Source: Caballeronia mineralivorans PML1(12) (GTDB taxonomy: Bacteria > Pseudomonadota > Gammaproteobacteria > Burkholderiales > Burkholderiaceae). Taken from it: a DNA stretch of 51,213 nt. Positions 17,456 to 25,480 of this stretch are shown here, piece by piece. Location: positions 1 to 51,213 of the forward strand of contig NZ_AEJF01000124.1 in the NCBI RefSeq assembly GCF_001028175.1, given 5' to 3'. The notes beneath the pieces were generated by a model. That model was not told where the DNA came from. It did not search any database and saw only the letters and a list, made by a program, of their open reading frames with translations. Both the position numbers and the translations under genes were made by a program. The number at the start of each line of letters is the position of its first letter. Within the stretch, counting starts at the first letter, position 1.

Positions 17456-18361
17456 ATGATACTTACCTATGCTGCCTTTGTTGTTCTCGGCCTCATATGG
17501 GGATCGAATTTCATCTACATGAAATGGGCTGCGGCCTTGATCAGCCCTGAGCAAATAGTCCTTTTGCGGGTATTTTTTGGTTTCCTGCCATTGGCATCTG
17601 CGGCCTGGCATAAAGGCGTGATCAACCGCAGCCAGGCCCGTCATCTGCCGCATTTCCTCGTCATGGCCGTTGTGGCGACGGCCTTCTACTACTTTGCCAT
17701 CGTAAAGGGAACGGCGTTGCTCCCCTCGGGCATCGCGGGCGTCCTGGGCGGGTCGATCGCTTTGTTCACCGCTATCTTCTCGCTCTTGCTTCTGCGAACC
17801 GAGAAGCTCAACGGGTTGATGGCGGCTGGGGTCGTTTTAGGCTTTGCCGGCATCGCTCTGATTGCGCGCCCCTGGGAGGGCACAGCCAATCCCATCAACC
17901 ACGCGGGTGTTGTTTGGATGCTGACCGGCTCAATCATTCTTGGGCTGTCGTATGTCTACGTCCGTCGCTTTCTGGCACCGCTCAACTTACCGCCCCTGGC
18001 ACTCGCCACCTGGCAGGTGGGACTGGCCCTGCTCATACTTCTTCTGCTGACGAACCTCGCCGGTATTGGGCAGATACTTCAGGATTGGCGTGCGGCTATG
18101 GGCGTGGTGGTCGGACTTGGCATTCTGGGAACCGGAACCGCCTTTTTGATCTACTACTTCTTGCTGCAAGAACTCGGTGCGGTTGCGGCTTCGGGCGCCA
18201 CTTACATTACACCTACGGTCGCGCTGCTAATCGGTTGGGCCGCTGGTGAGAAGGTCGGCATATTCGAAGTAGCGGCCGTCGTCTTGATACTTGCGAGTAT
18301 CGCGATGCTGCAGATCGGACGACAACGCGCCGGTCGCGAGAGGCTCCGAGCGGGCAAATAA
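17456..18361 (+). CDS. EamA/DMT-family transporter
   Basis: A 301-residue inner-membrane protein with about ten predicted helices in two EamA repeats. The first contains GLIWGSNFIYMKWA and later GSIALFTAIFSLLLLRTEKL; the second contains GAVAASGATYITPTVALLIGW and ends with a short basic tail. The family exports amino acids and other small metabolites, or acts as permease. The ATG at 17456 was chosen because the first helix begins at once. It stands alone with no linked enzyme, so substrate cannot be inferred. Confidence 0.92.
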   Translation: MILTYAAFVVLGLIWGSNFIYMKWAAALISPEQIVLLRVFFGFLPLASAAWHKGVINRSQARHLPHFLVMAVVATAFYYFAIVKGTALLPSGIAGVLGGSIALFTAIFSLLLLRTEKLNGLMAAGVVLGFAGIALIARPWEGTANPINHAGVVWMLTGSIILGLSYVYVRRFLAPLNLPPLALATWQVGLALLILLLLTNLAGIGQILQDWRAAMGVVVGLGILGTGTAFLIYYFLLQELGAVAASGATYITPTVALLIGWAAGEKVGIFEVAAVVLILASIAMLQIGRQRAGRERLRAGK

Positions 18362-18794
18362 CGCCCGCTGCCGGCTGACCGCTTTGTAGAAATCTGCACG
18401 GCCGCTCCGTGGCGCGCGCTGTCGATCGCCGACATGCACGCACGAAGAAGGTCTCGGGATATCGGCCGGAGGGGCCATCGTGTAGTACTGCGCACCAAGC
18501 AGCTCCCGGGCCCACGACTACATGCACCCACCGCGCGGCAACCACGTCTCGCGATTCTTTACGCCCGACAACTGACACCGGTTGTCGACGCGCACGTGAT
18601 ACGAACTTCAACCGCGAGATTCCAAGCGCCCGTCAGCCGAACATACCAATGTCCGGAAGTCCGGCTCGAAATCCGGCCATCGCGAATGCCGTATCAAACC
18701 CGCTGAAATCCCGCGCTCTTCCCCCCACAAATCAACAGTCAGCGTCCACCATCCCGCTGGCGTGTAAACTAGCGGACTTTTTGACTCTGGTGGT
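18362..18794. other. Intergenic region before the DUF3348 operon
   Basis: About 430 bp. A TAAACT hexamer near 18763 could be a -10 element for the operon but no convincing -35 was seen. No gene recognised. Confidence 0.4.
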
Positions 18795-19538
18795 ATGGTG
18801 CACGCCCCACTGCGCACAGCTTTCAGCGGCCCGACGCTCATTCGCTTACTTGCTCGCCTGACGGACGTCGAATTTACCGAATCTCGGCAATCGCTCTCGG
18901 ACCGGCTGAGCCAATGGCTCCACTGGACAGACGCCATCGAACTGTCCACGGCGCTGAACGGCAATCCGTCTGCCGTACCCGCCTGCGCGCGAGCCTTCGG
19001 CAGCGGTGAGGAGAACGAGTGCGCCCGTGTGCGCAGCGCGTTGGCGAATGCCATCGCCGGTAATAACGCCTTCGCCGCCATCAAGCGGCACGGGCCTGCG
19101 CAAGCGCCCCCTCATGGAGCCCCCATGGATGCGGCGGTCGACTACCCGGTTTTTCGTCAGCACTATCTCTCCATGCAGCAGGCGATGGAGACGGGCATCG
19201 GCAACCTGCGCGGCCGCCTGCGGGAAAAGCTGGCCGCCAGGACGTCCGCCATGACTCGCCTCGCGGAGGTGGATGAGGTCATGGAGCGAGCGTTGAGCGG
19301 GCGCGAGCGGAGTTTGCTGGCGACCGTACCCGCGTTGCTCGGAGGGCACTTCGAGCGTTTGCGCCAGGCCGAGCAGAAGACGCTGGCCGATGCCCAAGCA
19401 TCGGGGGACACCCCAGCGGTCACGCCGGGCGCATGGCTGGCCGTGTTCCGCAAGGATATGCAGAGTGTGTTGCTGGCCGAACTGGAGCTTCGTTTTCAAC
19501 CGGTCGAAGGGTTGCTTGCGGCCCTTCGCACCAGCTAA
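18795..19538 (+). CDS. DUF3348 family protein
   Basis: A 247-residue soluble, largely alpha-helical protein, first gene of a four-gene operon. It has no signal peptide or membrane segment. The start MVHAPLRTAFSGPTLIRLLARL, the mid-region PVFRQHYLSMQQAMETGIGNLR and the C-terminal LLAELELRFQPVEGLLAAL match what I know as DUF3348, consistently found next to DUF802, OmpA and DUF2894 genes. Function is unknown. The next gene starts 10 bp after the stop. Because it accompanies a stator-like membrane pair, a role as cytoplasmic partner or regulator of that complex is a reasonable inference. Confidence 0.85.
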   Translation: MVHAPLRTAFSGPTLIRLLARLTDVEFTESRQSLSDRLSQWLHWTDAIELSTALNGNPSAVPACARAFGSGEENECARVRSALANAIAGNNAFAAIKRHGPAQAPPHGAPMDAAVDYPVFRQHYLSMQQAMETGIGNLRGRLREKLAARTSAMTRLAEVDEVMERALSGRERSLLATVPALLGGHFERLRQAEQKTLADAQASGDTPAVTPGAWLAVFRKDMQSVLLAELELRFQPVEGLLAALRTS

Positions 19539-19548
19539 CTGGGACGCT

Positions 19549-21645
19549 ATGTCCAGAAATCTTCTTAATCTTGTTGTTTTCCTGGTAGGTCTGGCTGCTA
19601 TGTGCTGGATCGGCGTCGGCTACGTCGGCTCGAACCCACTGGCGCTGGCCGTCACAATGTTGATTGGCGCCTGCTACCTGGCGGGCGCGCTCGAGTTGCA
19701 GCGCTACAGCCAAGCCACTTCCACCTTGGCGCGTGCCGTCACGGGTCTGTCCGAACCACCGCGCAGCCTGGGCGTCTGGCTTGACCCATTGCATCCCAGC
19801 CTGCGCAATGCCGTGCGCCTGCGCATCGAGGGTGAGCGCGTGGCCCTGGCCGGCCCGGCGCTGACGCCGTATCTGGTCGGCTTGCTAGTGTTGCTGGGCA
19901 TGCTGGGCACGCTTTTAGGCATGGTGGCGACCCTGAGAGGCACGGGGATGGCGCTGGATAGCGCGACGGACTTGCAGGCTATCCGCACGTCGCTGGCCGC
20001 ACCGGTCAAGGGGTTGGGATTTGCGTTCGGCACCTCGATTGCGGGCGTGGCCACATCTGCCATGCTGGGGCTGCTTTCCGCGTTGTGCCGGCGCGAGCGG
20101 ATCGAGGCGGCGCAGGTGCTCGACGTGAAGATCGCGACCACGTTGCGCATCTACTCGAAGGCCCATCAGCGAGAGGAAAGCTTCAAGCTCCTGCAAAGGC
20201 AGGCCGAGATGATGCCCACGCTGGTCGACCGGTTGCAGGCGATGATGGCGACCATCGAGCAACAGAACCTGGCCTTGAACGAGCGGCAGATCGCCAGCCA
20301 GGATGCCTTCCACGGCAAAACTGAGGCTGTCTACACCCGCCTGGCCTCGTCCGTGGAGCAGTCGATAAGGTTGACCGTCGCCGAAAGCGCCCGCGCCGCC
20401 AGCGCGGCGCTGCAGCCGGTCATGGAGGCCACGATGGCAGGTCTCGCGCGCGAGTCGGCCTCATTAAACGACACCGTCACGCACGCCGTGCAGCGACAGC
20501 TGGACGGGCTGACGACCGGTTTCGAGGCGACGACCACTACTGTGGCGGACATCTGGAACCAGGCACTGGCAGGACACCAGCGATCAAGCGAGGCGCTTAC
20601 TCAAGACCTGCGCACCTCGCTGGATCGATTCACCGAAACCTTCGAGCAACGCTCAGCCGGCCTGCTGGAAGGCGTCTCCGCGCGACTCGATGCCACGGCA
20701 GGCAGCGTGTCGGAAGCGTGGAACCAGGCACTGTCGCAGCAAGAGCGCGTCGGCGAGAAGCTGGCGGGCCACAACCAGCAGGCCTTGGCGGCGGCCGCAG
20801 CGACCTTCGAGCAGCACTCGGCGTCGCTGCTGCGCACTGTGGGCCAGTCGCATGCGGACTTGCAGGAGGCATTGGCATCGCGGGACCAGCAACGGCTGGC
20901 AGTATGGACCGAGACGCTCGGCTCGATGGCGGCTACGTTGAACAGCGAGTGGGAGCAGACGGGCACGCGCACCGCGAGCCGGCAGCAGGAGATTTGCGAC
21001 ACGCTGGCGCAGACCGCGCGCGACATATCGGCCCAGACGCAGGCGCACGCGAGCAACACGATCGCCGAGATCTCCCGGCTCGTGCAAGCCGCGTCGGAAG
21101 CTCCCAAAGCCGCGGCCGAAGTCGTCGCCGAACTGCGCCAGAAGCTCTCCGACAGCATGGTCCGCGACACCGCGATGCTGGAGGAGCGCAGCCGCCTGCT
21201 GGCAACACTGGAAACCCTGCTCGATGCTGTGAACCATGCCTCCACCGAGCAGCGCTCAGCCGTCGACACCCTGGTCACCACGTCGGCGGATCTGCTGGAT
21301 CGTGTCGGCACCCGGTTCACCGACAAGGTCGAGCTTGAGACCGGGAAGCTGGGCACCATTGCCGCACAGGTCACCGGCAGCGCCGTCGAGGTGGCGAGCC
21401 TGGGTGAAGCATTCGGAGCGGCCGTACAGTTGTTCGGCGAGTCGAACGACAAGCTGGTGGTCCATCTGCAACGTATCGAAGCCGCGCTGGACAAGTCCCT
21501 CGCGCGCAGTGACGAACAGCTTGCTTATTACGTGGCACAGGCTCGGGAAGTCATCGACCTGAGCATGATGTCGCAGAAGCAGATCGTCGAAGACCTGCAA
21601 CAGCTTGCGGGCCGTCGGGCTTCTGCCGGAGCCGAAGCGGCATGA
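19549..21645 (+). CDS. DUF802 protein: MotA/ExbB/ZorA-like membrane protein with long helical tail
   Basis: A 698-residue protein. Four hydrophobic segments lie at about 5-25, 30-48, 105-127 and 152-180. The third carries LLGMLGTLLGMVATLRG, like the conserved helix of ExbB/TolQ/MotA proton-channel subunits, and the fourth GFAFGTSIAGVATSAMLGLL matches the partner helix. Residues 181-698 form a long Ala/Gln/Glu-rich helical cytoplasmic tail with repeated W-N/E-Q blocks near Trp336, Trp391 and Trp468. This is the layout of ZorA in Zorya systems. The start at 19549 was chosen because upstream sequence overlaps the previous gene. Its stop overlaps the OmpA gene by four bases. Predicted to form a proton-driven channel with the next protein. 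Confidence 0.85.
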   Translation: MSRNLLNLVVFLVGLAAMCWIGVGYVGSNPLALAVTMLIGACYLAGALELQRYSQATSTLARAVTGLSEPPRSLGVWLDPLHPSLRNAVRLRIEGERVALAGPALTPYLVGLLVLLGMLGTLLGMVATLRGTGMALDSATDLQAIRTSLAAPVKGLGFAFGTSIAGVATSAMLGLLSALCRRERIEAAQVLDVKIATTLRIYSKAHQREESFKLLQRQAEMMPTLVDRLQAMMATIEQQNLALNERQIASQDAFHGKTEAVYTRLASSVEQSIRLTVAESARAASAALQPVMEATMAGLARESASLNDTVTHAVQRQLDGLTTGFEATTTTVADIWNQALAGHQRSSEALTQDLRTSLDRFTETFEQRSAGLLEGVSARLDATAGSVSEAWNQALSQQERVGEKLAGHNQQALAAAAATFEQHSASLLRTVGQSHADLQEALASRDQQRLAVWTETLGSMAATLNSEWEQTGTRTASRQQEICDTLAQTARDISAQTQAHASNTIAEISRLVQAASEAPKAAAEVVAELRQKLSDSMVRDTAMLEERSRLLATLETLLDAVNHASTEQRSAVDTLVTTSADLLDRVGTRFTDKVELETGKLGTIAAQVTGSAVEVASLGEAFGAAVQLFGESNDKLVVHLQRIEAALDKSLARSDEQLAYYVAQAREVIDLSMMSQKQIVEDLQQLAGRRASAGAEAA

Positions 21646-22286
21646 CCGAAGAAATCGACGGCGGGGTCGAGCCAACGGCTCCAATATGGCCCGCGTTCGC
21701 CGACCTGATGTCGGTGCTGCTGGGCGCCTTCATGCTGATCCTGGTGGGCGTCATCGGCATGCAACTGGAACTTTCAAGCAGGCTGGAACAAGAGGTCAAG
21801 CAGCGGCAGATGGAAACGCAACGCCGCAAGACCCTGGAGCAGGCGCTGGCAGGGCCGCTGGCGGCGGGACGGGTGACGCTGGTCAACGGGCGCATCGGCA
21901 TCAACGGCAGCGTGTTGTTCGCGCTGAACTCCGCCCAATTGCAGCCAGAAGGCTGGGAAGTATTGAAGAGCCTGGCCGGTCCGCTGTCCGCTTACCTCCG
22001 GGCCAATGACGAGATCCTGATGGTCAGCGGCTTTACCGACGACCGGCAAGTGCGGGACGGTAACCGTCGCTTTGCAGACAACTGGGAGCTATCGGCCCAG
22101 CGCGCGTTGACGGTGACCCGTGCGTTGATCGATGAAGGCATCCCCACCTCCTCGGTATTTGCGGCCGCGTTCGGCTCGGGGCAGCCCGTGAGCTCCAATG
22201 CCGACGACCAGGGACGAGCCAGGAACCGGCGAGTGGAAATTGCGCCGGTCCCGAGGCCGTCGACCGCAACGGTGAAAGCCCCATGA
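21642..22286 (+). CDS. MotB/ZorB-like OmpA-domain protein
   Basis: A 214-residue protein with one N-terminal transmembrane helix (about 19-42) and a periplasmic OmpA/MotB peptidoglycan-binding domain (about 85-207). Asp21 in PAFADLMSVLLGAFMLIL sits where MotB and ZorB carry their proton-binding Asp. The OmpA domain is complete: SGFTDDRQ, NWELSAQRALTVTRALIDEG and the Arg-rich GRARNRRVEI. A short coiled linker (residues 45-72) lies between. It overlaps the genes on both sides by ATGA, so it is co-translated with the channel subunit. Together these two genes look like an anchored ion-driven stator. Confidence 0.93.
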   Translation: MTEEIDGGVEPTAPIWPAFADLMSVLLGAFMLILVGVIGMQLELSSRLEQEVKQRQMETQRRKTLEQALAGPLAAGRVTLVNGRIGINGSVLFALNSAQLQPEGWEVLKSLAGPLSAYLRANDEILMVSGFTDDRQVRDGNRRFADNWELSAQRALTVTRALIDEGIPTSSVFAAAFGSGQPVSSNADDQGRARNRRVEIAPVPRPSTATVKAP

Positions 22287-22924
22287 GTAGTGGTGGTAGT
22301 GGCGCGGCAAGCGGCGCCCGGGCGATGCTCGACGCATGGCGCGAGCGCGGCGCCGATCGCCTGGATCCCGTCCGCTTTCATTTCATCGAGGCACTGGATC
22401 GGCGAGCGGCCGGCCATAGCGGCGAGGCGCGACGCATCCTTGACGACAGGCTGTCGAAGCTGCTCGAGGCGTATGCCGGCGATCTCGAAAGCGCCGCATC
22501 AAGGGCTGCCGCAACATTGCCAGGCGAGCCCGTTCGCGGAGCGCTTGCGGGACTGATCGATTACATGGCCAGCCAAGCGCCCTCCGATAGCGACGCCCCC
22601 CCGGCCGTGCCCCGGCCCTCCTCCTATCCAGAACTGGAGATGCTCGATTACTTCAGAGAAATCTGGACAAAGCTCAGTACCGAGAGACAGTTCCGGCAGT
22701 CGCTTGCGCAAGTGCCCGGCAACGCGGGCCCGCTCAACTCGAGTAGCCTCGTGCATCGGTCGCTCTCGCTGATGCGCGAGCTATCGCCAGGGTATCTCCA
22801 GCAGTTCCTGTCGTACGTCGACGCCCTGTCCTGGATGGAACAGATGAATGGCGGCGCATCGGCGGAGAAAGACGCGCCTCGCTCCGGGAACGCCCGCAAG
22901 AGTGCCCGGAGCAAACCACGCTAG
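22283..22924 (+). CDS. DUF2894 family protein
   Basis: A 213-residue soluble protein, last gene of the stator-like operon, overlapping the OmpA gene by four bases. An N-terminal helical part (LDAWRERGADRLDPVRFHFIEALDRR) is followed by a Pro-rich linker near 105-112 and a C-terminal helical part (LSPGYLQQFLSYVDALSWMEQM), then a basic tail. I recognise it as DUF2894, of unknown function. It has no membrane segment or catalytic motif. It is convergent with the 2-aminobenzoate operon, only 35 bp away, and no terminator hairpin was seen between them. Confidence 0.85.
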   Translation: MSSGGSGAASGARAMLDAWRERGADRLDPVRFHFIEALDRRAAGHSGEARRILDDRLSKLLEAYAGDLESAASRAAATLPGEPVRGALAGLIDYMASQAPSDSDAPPAVPRPSSYPELEMLDYFREIWTKLSTERQFRQSLAQVPGNAGPLNSSSLVHRSLSLMRELSPGYLQQFLSYVDALSWMEQMNGGASAEKDAPRSGNARKSARSKPR

Positions 22925-22959
22925 GGCTGTGAGTCGTCGACTACAAGGTACCGCTTGCA

Positions 22960-24618
22960 TCAAGACGCCGCCAGTGCCCGCAATGCAAAGCGCTTCAGCT
23001 TGCCCGTCTCGGTGCGAGGCAGCGCGTCGATAAATTCGATCGCACGCGGGTACTTGTACGGCGCGATCTGCTCCTTCACAAACGTCTGTAGCTGCACCAC
23101 CAGCTCATCGCTCGCTACATGCCCCGCGCTAAGAACAACAAAGGCCTTGGCAATTTGCCCGCGCTCGTCGTCGGGCGCGCTGACCACTCCGCACTCCGCG
23201 ACCGCTTCATGCAGCAGGAGCGCGCTCTCCACTTCCGGCCCGGAAATGTTATAGCCGGCGGAGATAATCATGTCGTCGGCGCGGGACTGATAAAAGACGT
23301 ACCCGTCCGCATCGATGCAAACAGAATCGCCCGGAAGGTTCCATCCGTCACGGACAAAACGGCGCTGCCTCGGATCGCTTAGATAACGGCACCCGGTCGG
23401 TCCTTTTACAGCGAGCATGCCGATCTCGCCGGCAGGAACGGGCTGCATGTCGTTATCGACAGCCTGGACCACGTAGCCCGGTACCGCGCGGCCGATCGCA
23501 CGATCGCGCGTCTCGGCATCGGCGCTCGATATAAAAATATGGATCATTTCAGTGCTGCCGATTCCGTCGATCATCTGCAGGCCCGTGGCCTGTCGCCAGA
23601 GTTTGCGTGTGGAGTCAGGCAACGCTTCACCTGCCGAGACGCTTTTTCTCAGGCTCGATAAATCAAACCGCGATGCGAGGCCCGCCATCTGCCGGTAGAA
23701 GGTCGGCGCTGTGAACATGATCGTCGCGCGAAAACGCTCGACGACCTGCAGCAGCGTTTCCGGCGTCAGCCGTTCGATCAGCACCGCCGATGCTCCCGCG
23801 CGCAGCGGAAAACACAGCAGCCCGCCGAGCCCGAAGGTGAACGCAAGCGGAGGCGTGCCGCAGAAGATATCGTTGGCGGTGGGCTTGAGTACGTGGCGCG
23901 GAAACAGGTCGCACATCGCAAGCACGTCGCGATGAAAATGCACGCAGCCCTTCGGCATCCCCGTTGTGCCGCTAGTAAATGCGATCAGGCAGACGTCGTC
24001 GGCAGCGGTGTCCACCGCCGTGTAATCGGCGGGTTGAAGTAAGGCGAGCATATCGACCGAATCGGGTCCGTCATCATGAAAGAGTCTTGTTTGCAGCAGG
24101 TTTTCGCAAAAATATGCGTTGGCGGGATCACTGCATTGCGCAAGTTCGTCGACCAGTCGCGCGTCGCATAACGCGGCCGAGACCTGCGCCTTGTCGATGA
24201 TCTGCTTCAGTTCCTTGGCGCGCAAAAGCGGCATGGTCGGCACGACCACCAGCCCCGCCTTCAAGGACGCGAGCCACGCGATCGCCATGTGCAGCGTGTT
24301 CGGGCCGCGCAGCAAGATACGATTTCCCGGCACCAGTCCCATCACGCCGGACAGCACATGCGCCGTCTGGTTCACGCGCGTGCGCAATTCGCTGTACGTG
24401 GTTGCATGCGGAACACCATCGACGTCCGACCAGATCGCAGGCCGCGTTCCCTGCCCGCGTTCCGGGTGGTCATCGATTATCCGGTCGAGCAATTCGACCG
24501 CACAATTCAGGCGTGCCGGATAAGCAACGTCGGGGTTGTCGAGCAGAAACTGCGGCCACTCGCCGGGCGGCGGCAGGTTGTCGCGGGCAAACGTATCGAC
24601 GTGAGCCGAAGGTTCCAT
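22960..24618 (-). CDS. abmG: 2-aminobenzoate-CoA ligase (benzoate-CoA ligase family)
   Basis: A 552-residue acyl-adenylate-forming enzyme that would activate 2-aminobenzoate (anthranilate) to its CoA thioester with ATP. The phosphate loop TSGTTGMPKG is at 215-224, the second-domain hinge region reads GYVFYQSRADDMIISAGYNI, and the catalytic lysine is Lys540 in ETGKLKR. It belongs to the aryl-CoA ligase group rather than fatty-acid ligases (short N-terminus, GLGGLLCFPLRAGAS region). Last gene of an eight-gene operon, 14 bp after RidA. The neighbouring fused monooxygenase/reductase supports the 2-aminobenzoate assignment; salicylate is the main alternative substrate. Confidence 0.88.
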   Translation of the reverse strand: MEPSAHVDTFARDNLPPPGEWPQFLLDNPDVAYPARLNCAVELLDRIIDDHPERGQGTRPAIWSDVDGVPHATTYSELRTRVNQTAHVLSGVMGLVPGNRILLRGPNTLHMAIAWLASLKAGLVVVPTMPLLRAKELKQIIDKAQVSAALCDARLVDELAQCSDPANAYFCENLLQTRLFHDDGPDSVDMLALLQPADYTAVDTAADDVCLIAFTSGTTGMPKGCVHFHRDVLAMCDLFPRHVLKPTANDIFCGTPPLAFTFGLGGLLCFPLRAGASAVLIERLTPETLLQVVERFRATIMFTAPTFYRQMAGLASRFDLSSLRKSVSAGEALPDSTRKLWRQATGLQMIDGIGSTEMIHIFISSADAETRDRAIGRAVPGYVVQAVDNDMQPVPAGEIGMLAVKGPTGCRYLSDPRQRRFVRDGWNLPGDSVCIDADGYVFYQSRADDMIISAGYNISGPEVESALLLHEAVAECGVVSAPDDERGQIAKAFVVLSAGHVASDELVVQLQTFVKEQIAPYKYPRAIEFIDALPRTETGKLKRFALRALAAS

Positions 24619-24632
24619 GGTGTGCTCCGATG

Positions 24633-25028
24633 TTAGTCCGGAATAACGGCAGTGGCTTCGATCTCCACCTTGGCTTCGTCTTCAATGAGCGCGGCCACCT
24701 GCACGGCGCTCATCGCGATGTCGTAGTCGCCGATCAGTTCGCGAAACGCGCTGCCCACTTCCCTCAGCGAAGCGACATATTCACGCTTGTCGGTTACATA
24801 CCAGGTCAGCCGCACGAGATGTTTCGGGCGTCCCCCTGCCACGGCCAGCACGGCAACTATGTTGGCCAGCGCCTGCTTTGCCTGCGCGCCAAAGTCGCTG
24901 CTCTGGAAGCGGCCCTGCGCGTCCCAGCCTATCTGTCCTGCTATGAAGACCTGCGTACCGCGCGCGGCAACGCCATTCGCGTATCCGCGCGGCTTGACCC
25001 AGCCATCCGGGAGCAATGCTTTTTTCAC
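24633..25028 (-). CDS. RidA-family protein lacking the canonical Arg, probable enamine hydrolase of the pathway
   Basis: A 131-residue YjgF/RidA trimer-type protein. Core motifs are GTQVFIAGQIGWDAQGR, QALANIVAVL and the C-terminal KVEIEATAVIP. Where RidA has an Arg that holds the carboxylate of imino acids, this protein has Met106 (IAMSAVQVAAL). That is seen in Rid subfamilies outside classical RidA. It starts with GTG at 25028, overlapping the thioesterase stop as GTGA. The expected product of the operon's monooxygenase/reductase is a ring enamine CoA ester, so hydrolysis of that enamine with ammonia release is the natural inferred role. Confidence 0.88.
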   Translation of the reverse strand: MKKALLPDGWVKPRGYANGVAARGTQVFIAGQIGWDAQGRFQSSDFGAQAKQALANIVAVLAVAGGRPKHLVRLTWYVTDKREYVASLREVGSAFRELIGDYDIAMSAVQVAALIEDEAKVEIEATAVIPD

Positions 25029-25480
25029 GACTGTGTCTCCTTGATCCCGGCTGACGCAGCCGGATTGAAACGTGCCAGCGCAGCGCGGATGTCGTCGGGA
25101 ATATCGATCGACACGCCTGATTCAAGCGATGTGGTGACAAGTACTTGCCGCGCATGAAAGCGCGTTTCGCCGTGCGCCTGCGCTTCTATCACGATGCCAA
25201 CCGAACGAGCGCCAAAGCGTTCGAGCGTGAGCGACAGCATGAGGGTGTCGCCCATCTGGCTCGGCTTCGAGAACGTGCAATCGAGCTTCACGATGGGCAA
25301 GCCGACGCGGCGCTTGCTGATCATCGCGGCATAGTCGATGTCGAGCGCTTCGTTGAACCAGTCCTCGACCAGCGCGTTGGTCATCACGAGATATTGGGGA
25401 AAAAATACGATGCCGGCGGGGTCGCAATGCGAGAAGCGAATGCGCACCGGCCGTTCGAAATGCTTCGATGGTCCGCTCAT
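25025..25480 (-). CDS. 4-hydroxybenzoyl-CoA-type hotdog thioesterase
   Basis: A 151-residue acyl-CoA thioesterase of the 4HBT fold. RIRFSHCDPAGIVFFPQY carries Asp20, the catalytic acid of this subgroup, followed by VEDWFNEALDIDYA. It overlaps the dehydrogenase gene upstream (ATGA) and the RidA gene downstream (GTGA). In this operon it may rescue CoA by hydrolysing aryl-CoA or a dead-end intermediate, as thioesterases do in related CoA-dependent aromatic pathways; alternatively it releases a pathway product. Confidence 0.92.
   Translation of the reverse strand: MSGPSKHFERPVRIRFSHCDPAGIVFFPQYLVMTNALVEDWFNEALDIDYAAMISKRRVGLPIVKLDCTFSKPSQMGDTLMLSLTLERFGARSVGIVIEAQAHGETRFHARQVLVTTSLESGVSIDIPDDIRAALARFNPAASAGIKETQS

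Noticed and set aside
20601..21494. 297-codon Ser/Ala-rich minus-strand frame opposite the DUF802 tail
   Set aside because: Composition is the expected complement of an Ala/Gln-rich coding helix.
18795..22924. Calling the stator-like operon a canonical Zorya defence system
   Set aside because: No ZorC, ZorD helicase or ZorE nuclease is present; only the membrane core architecture matches.
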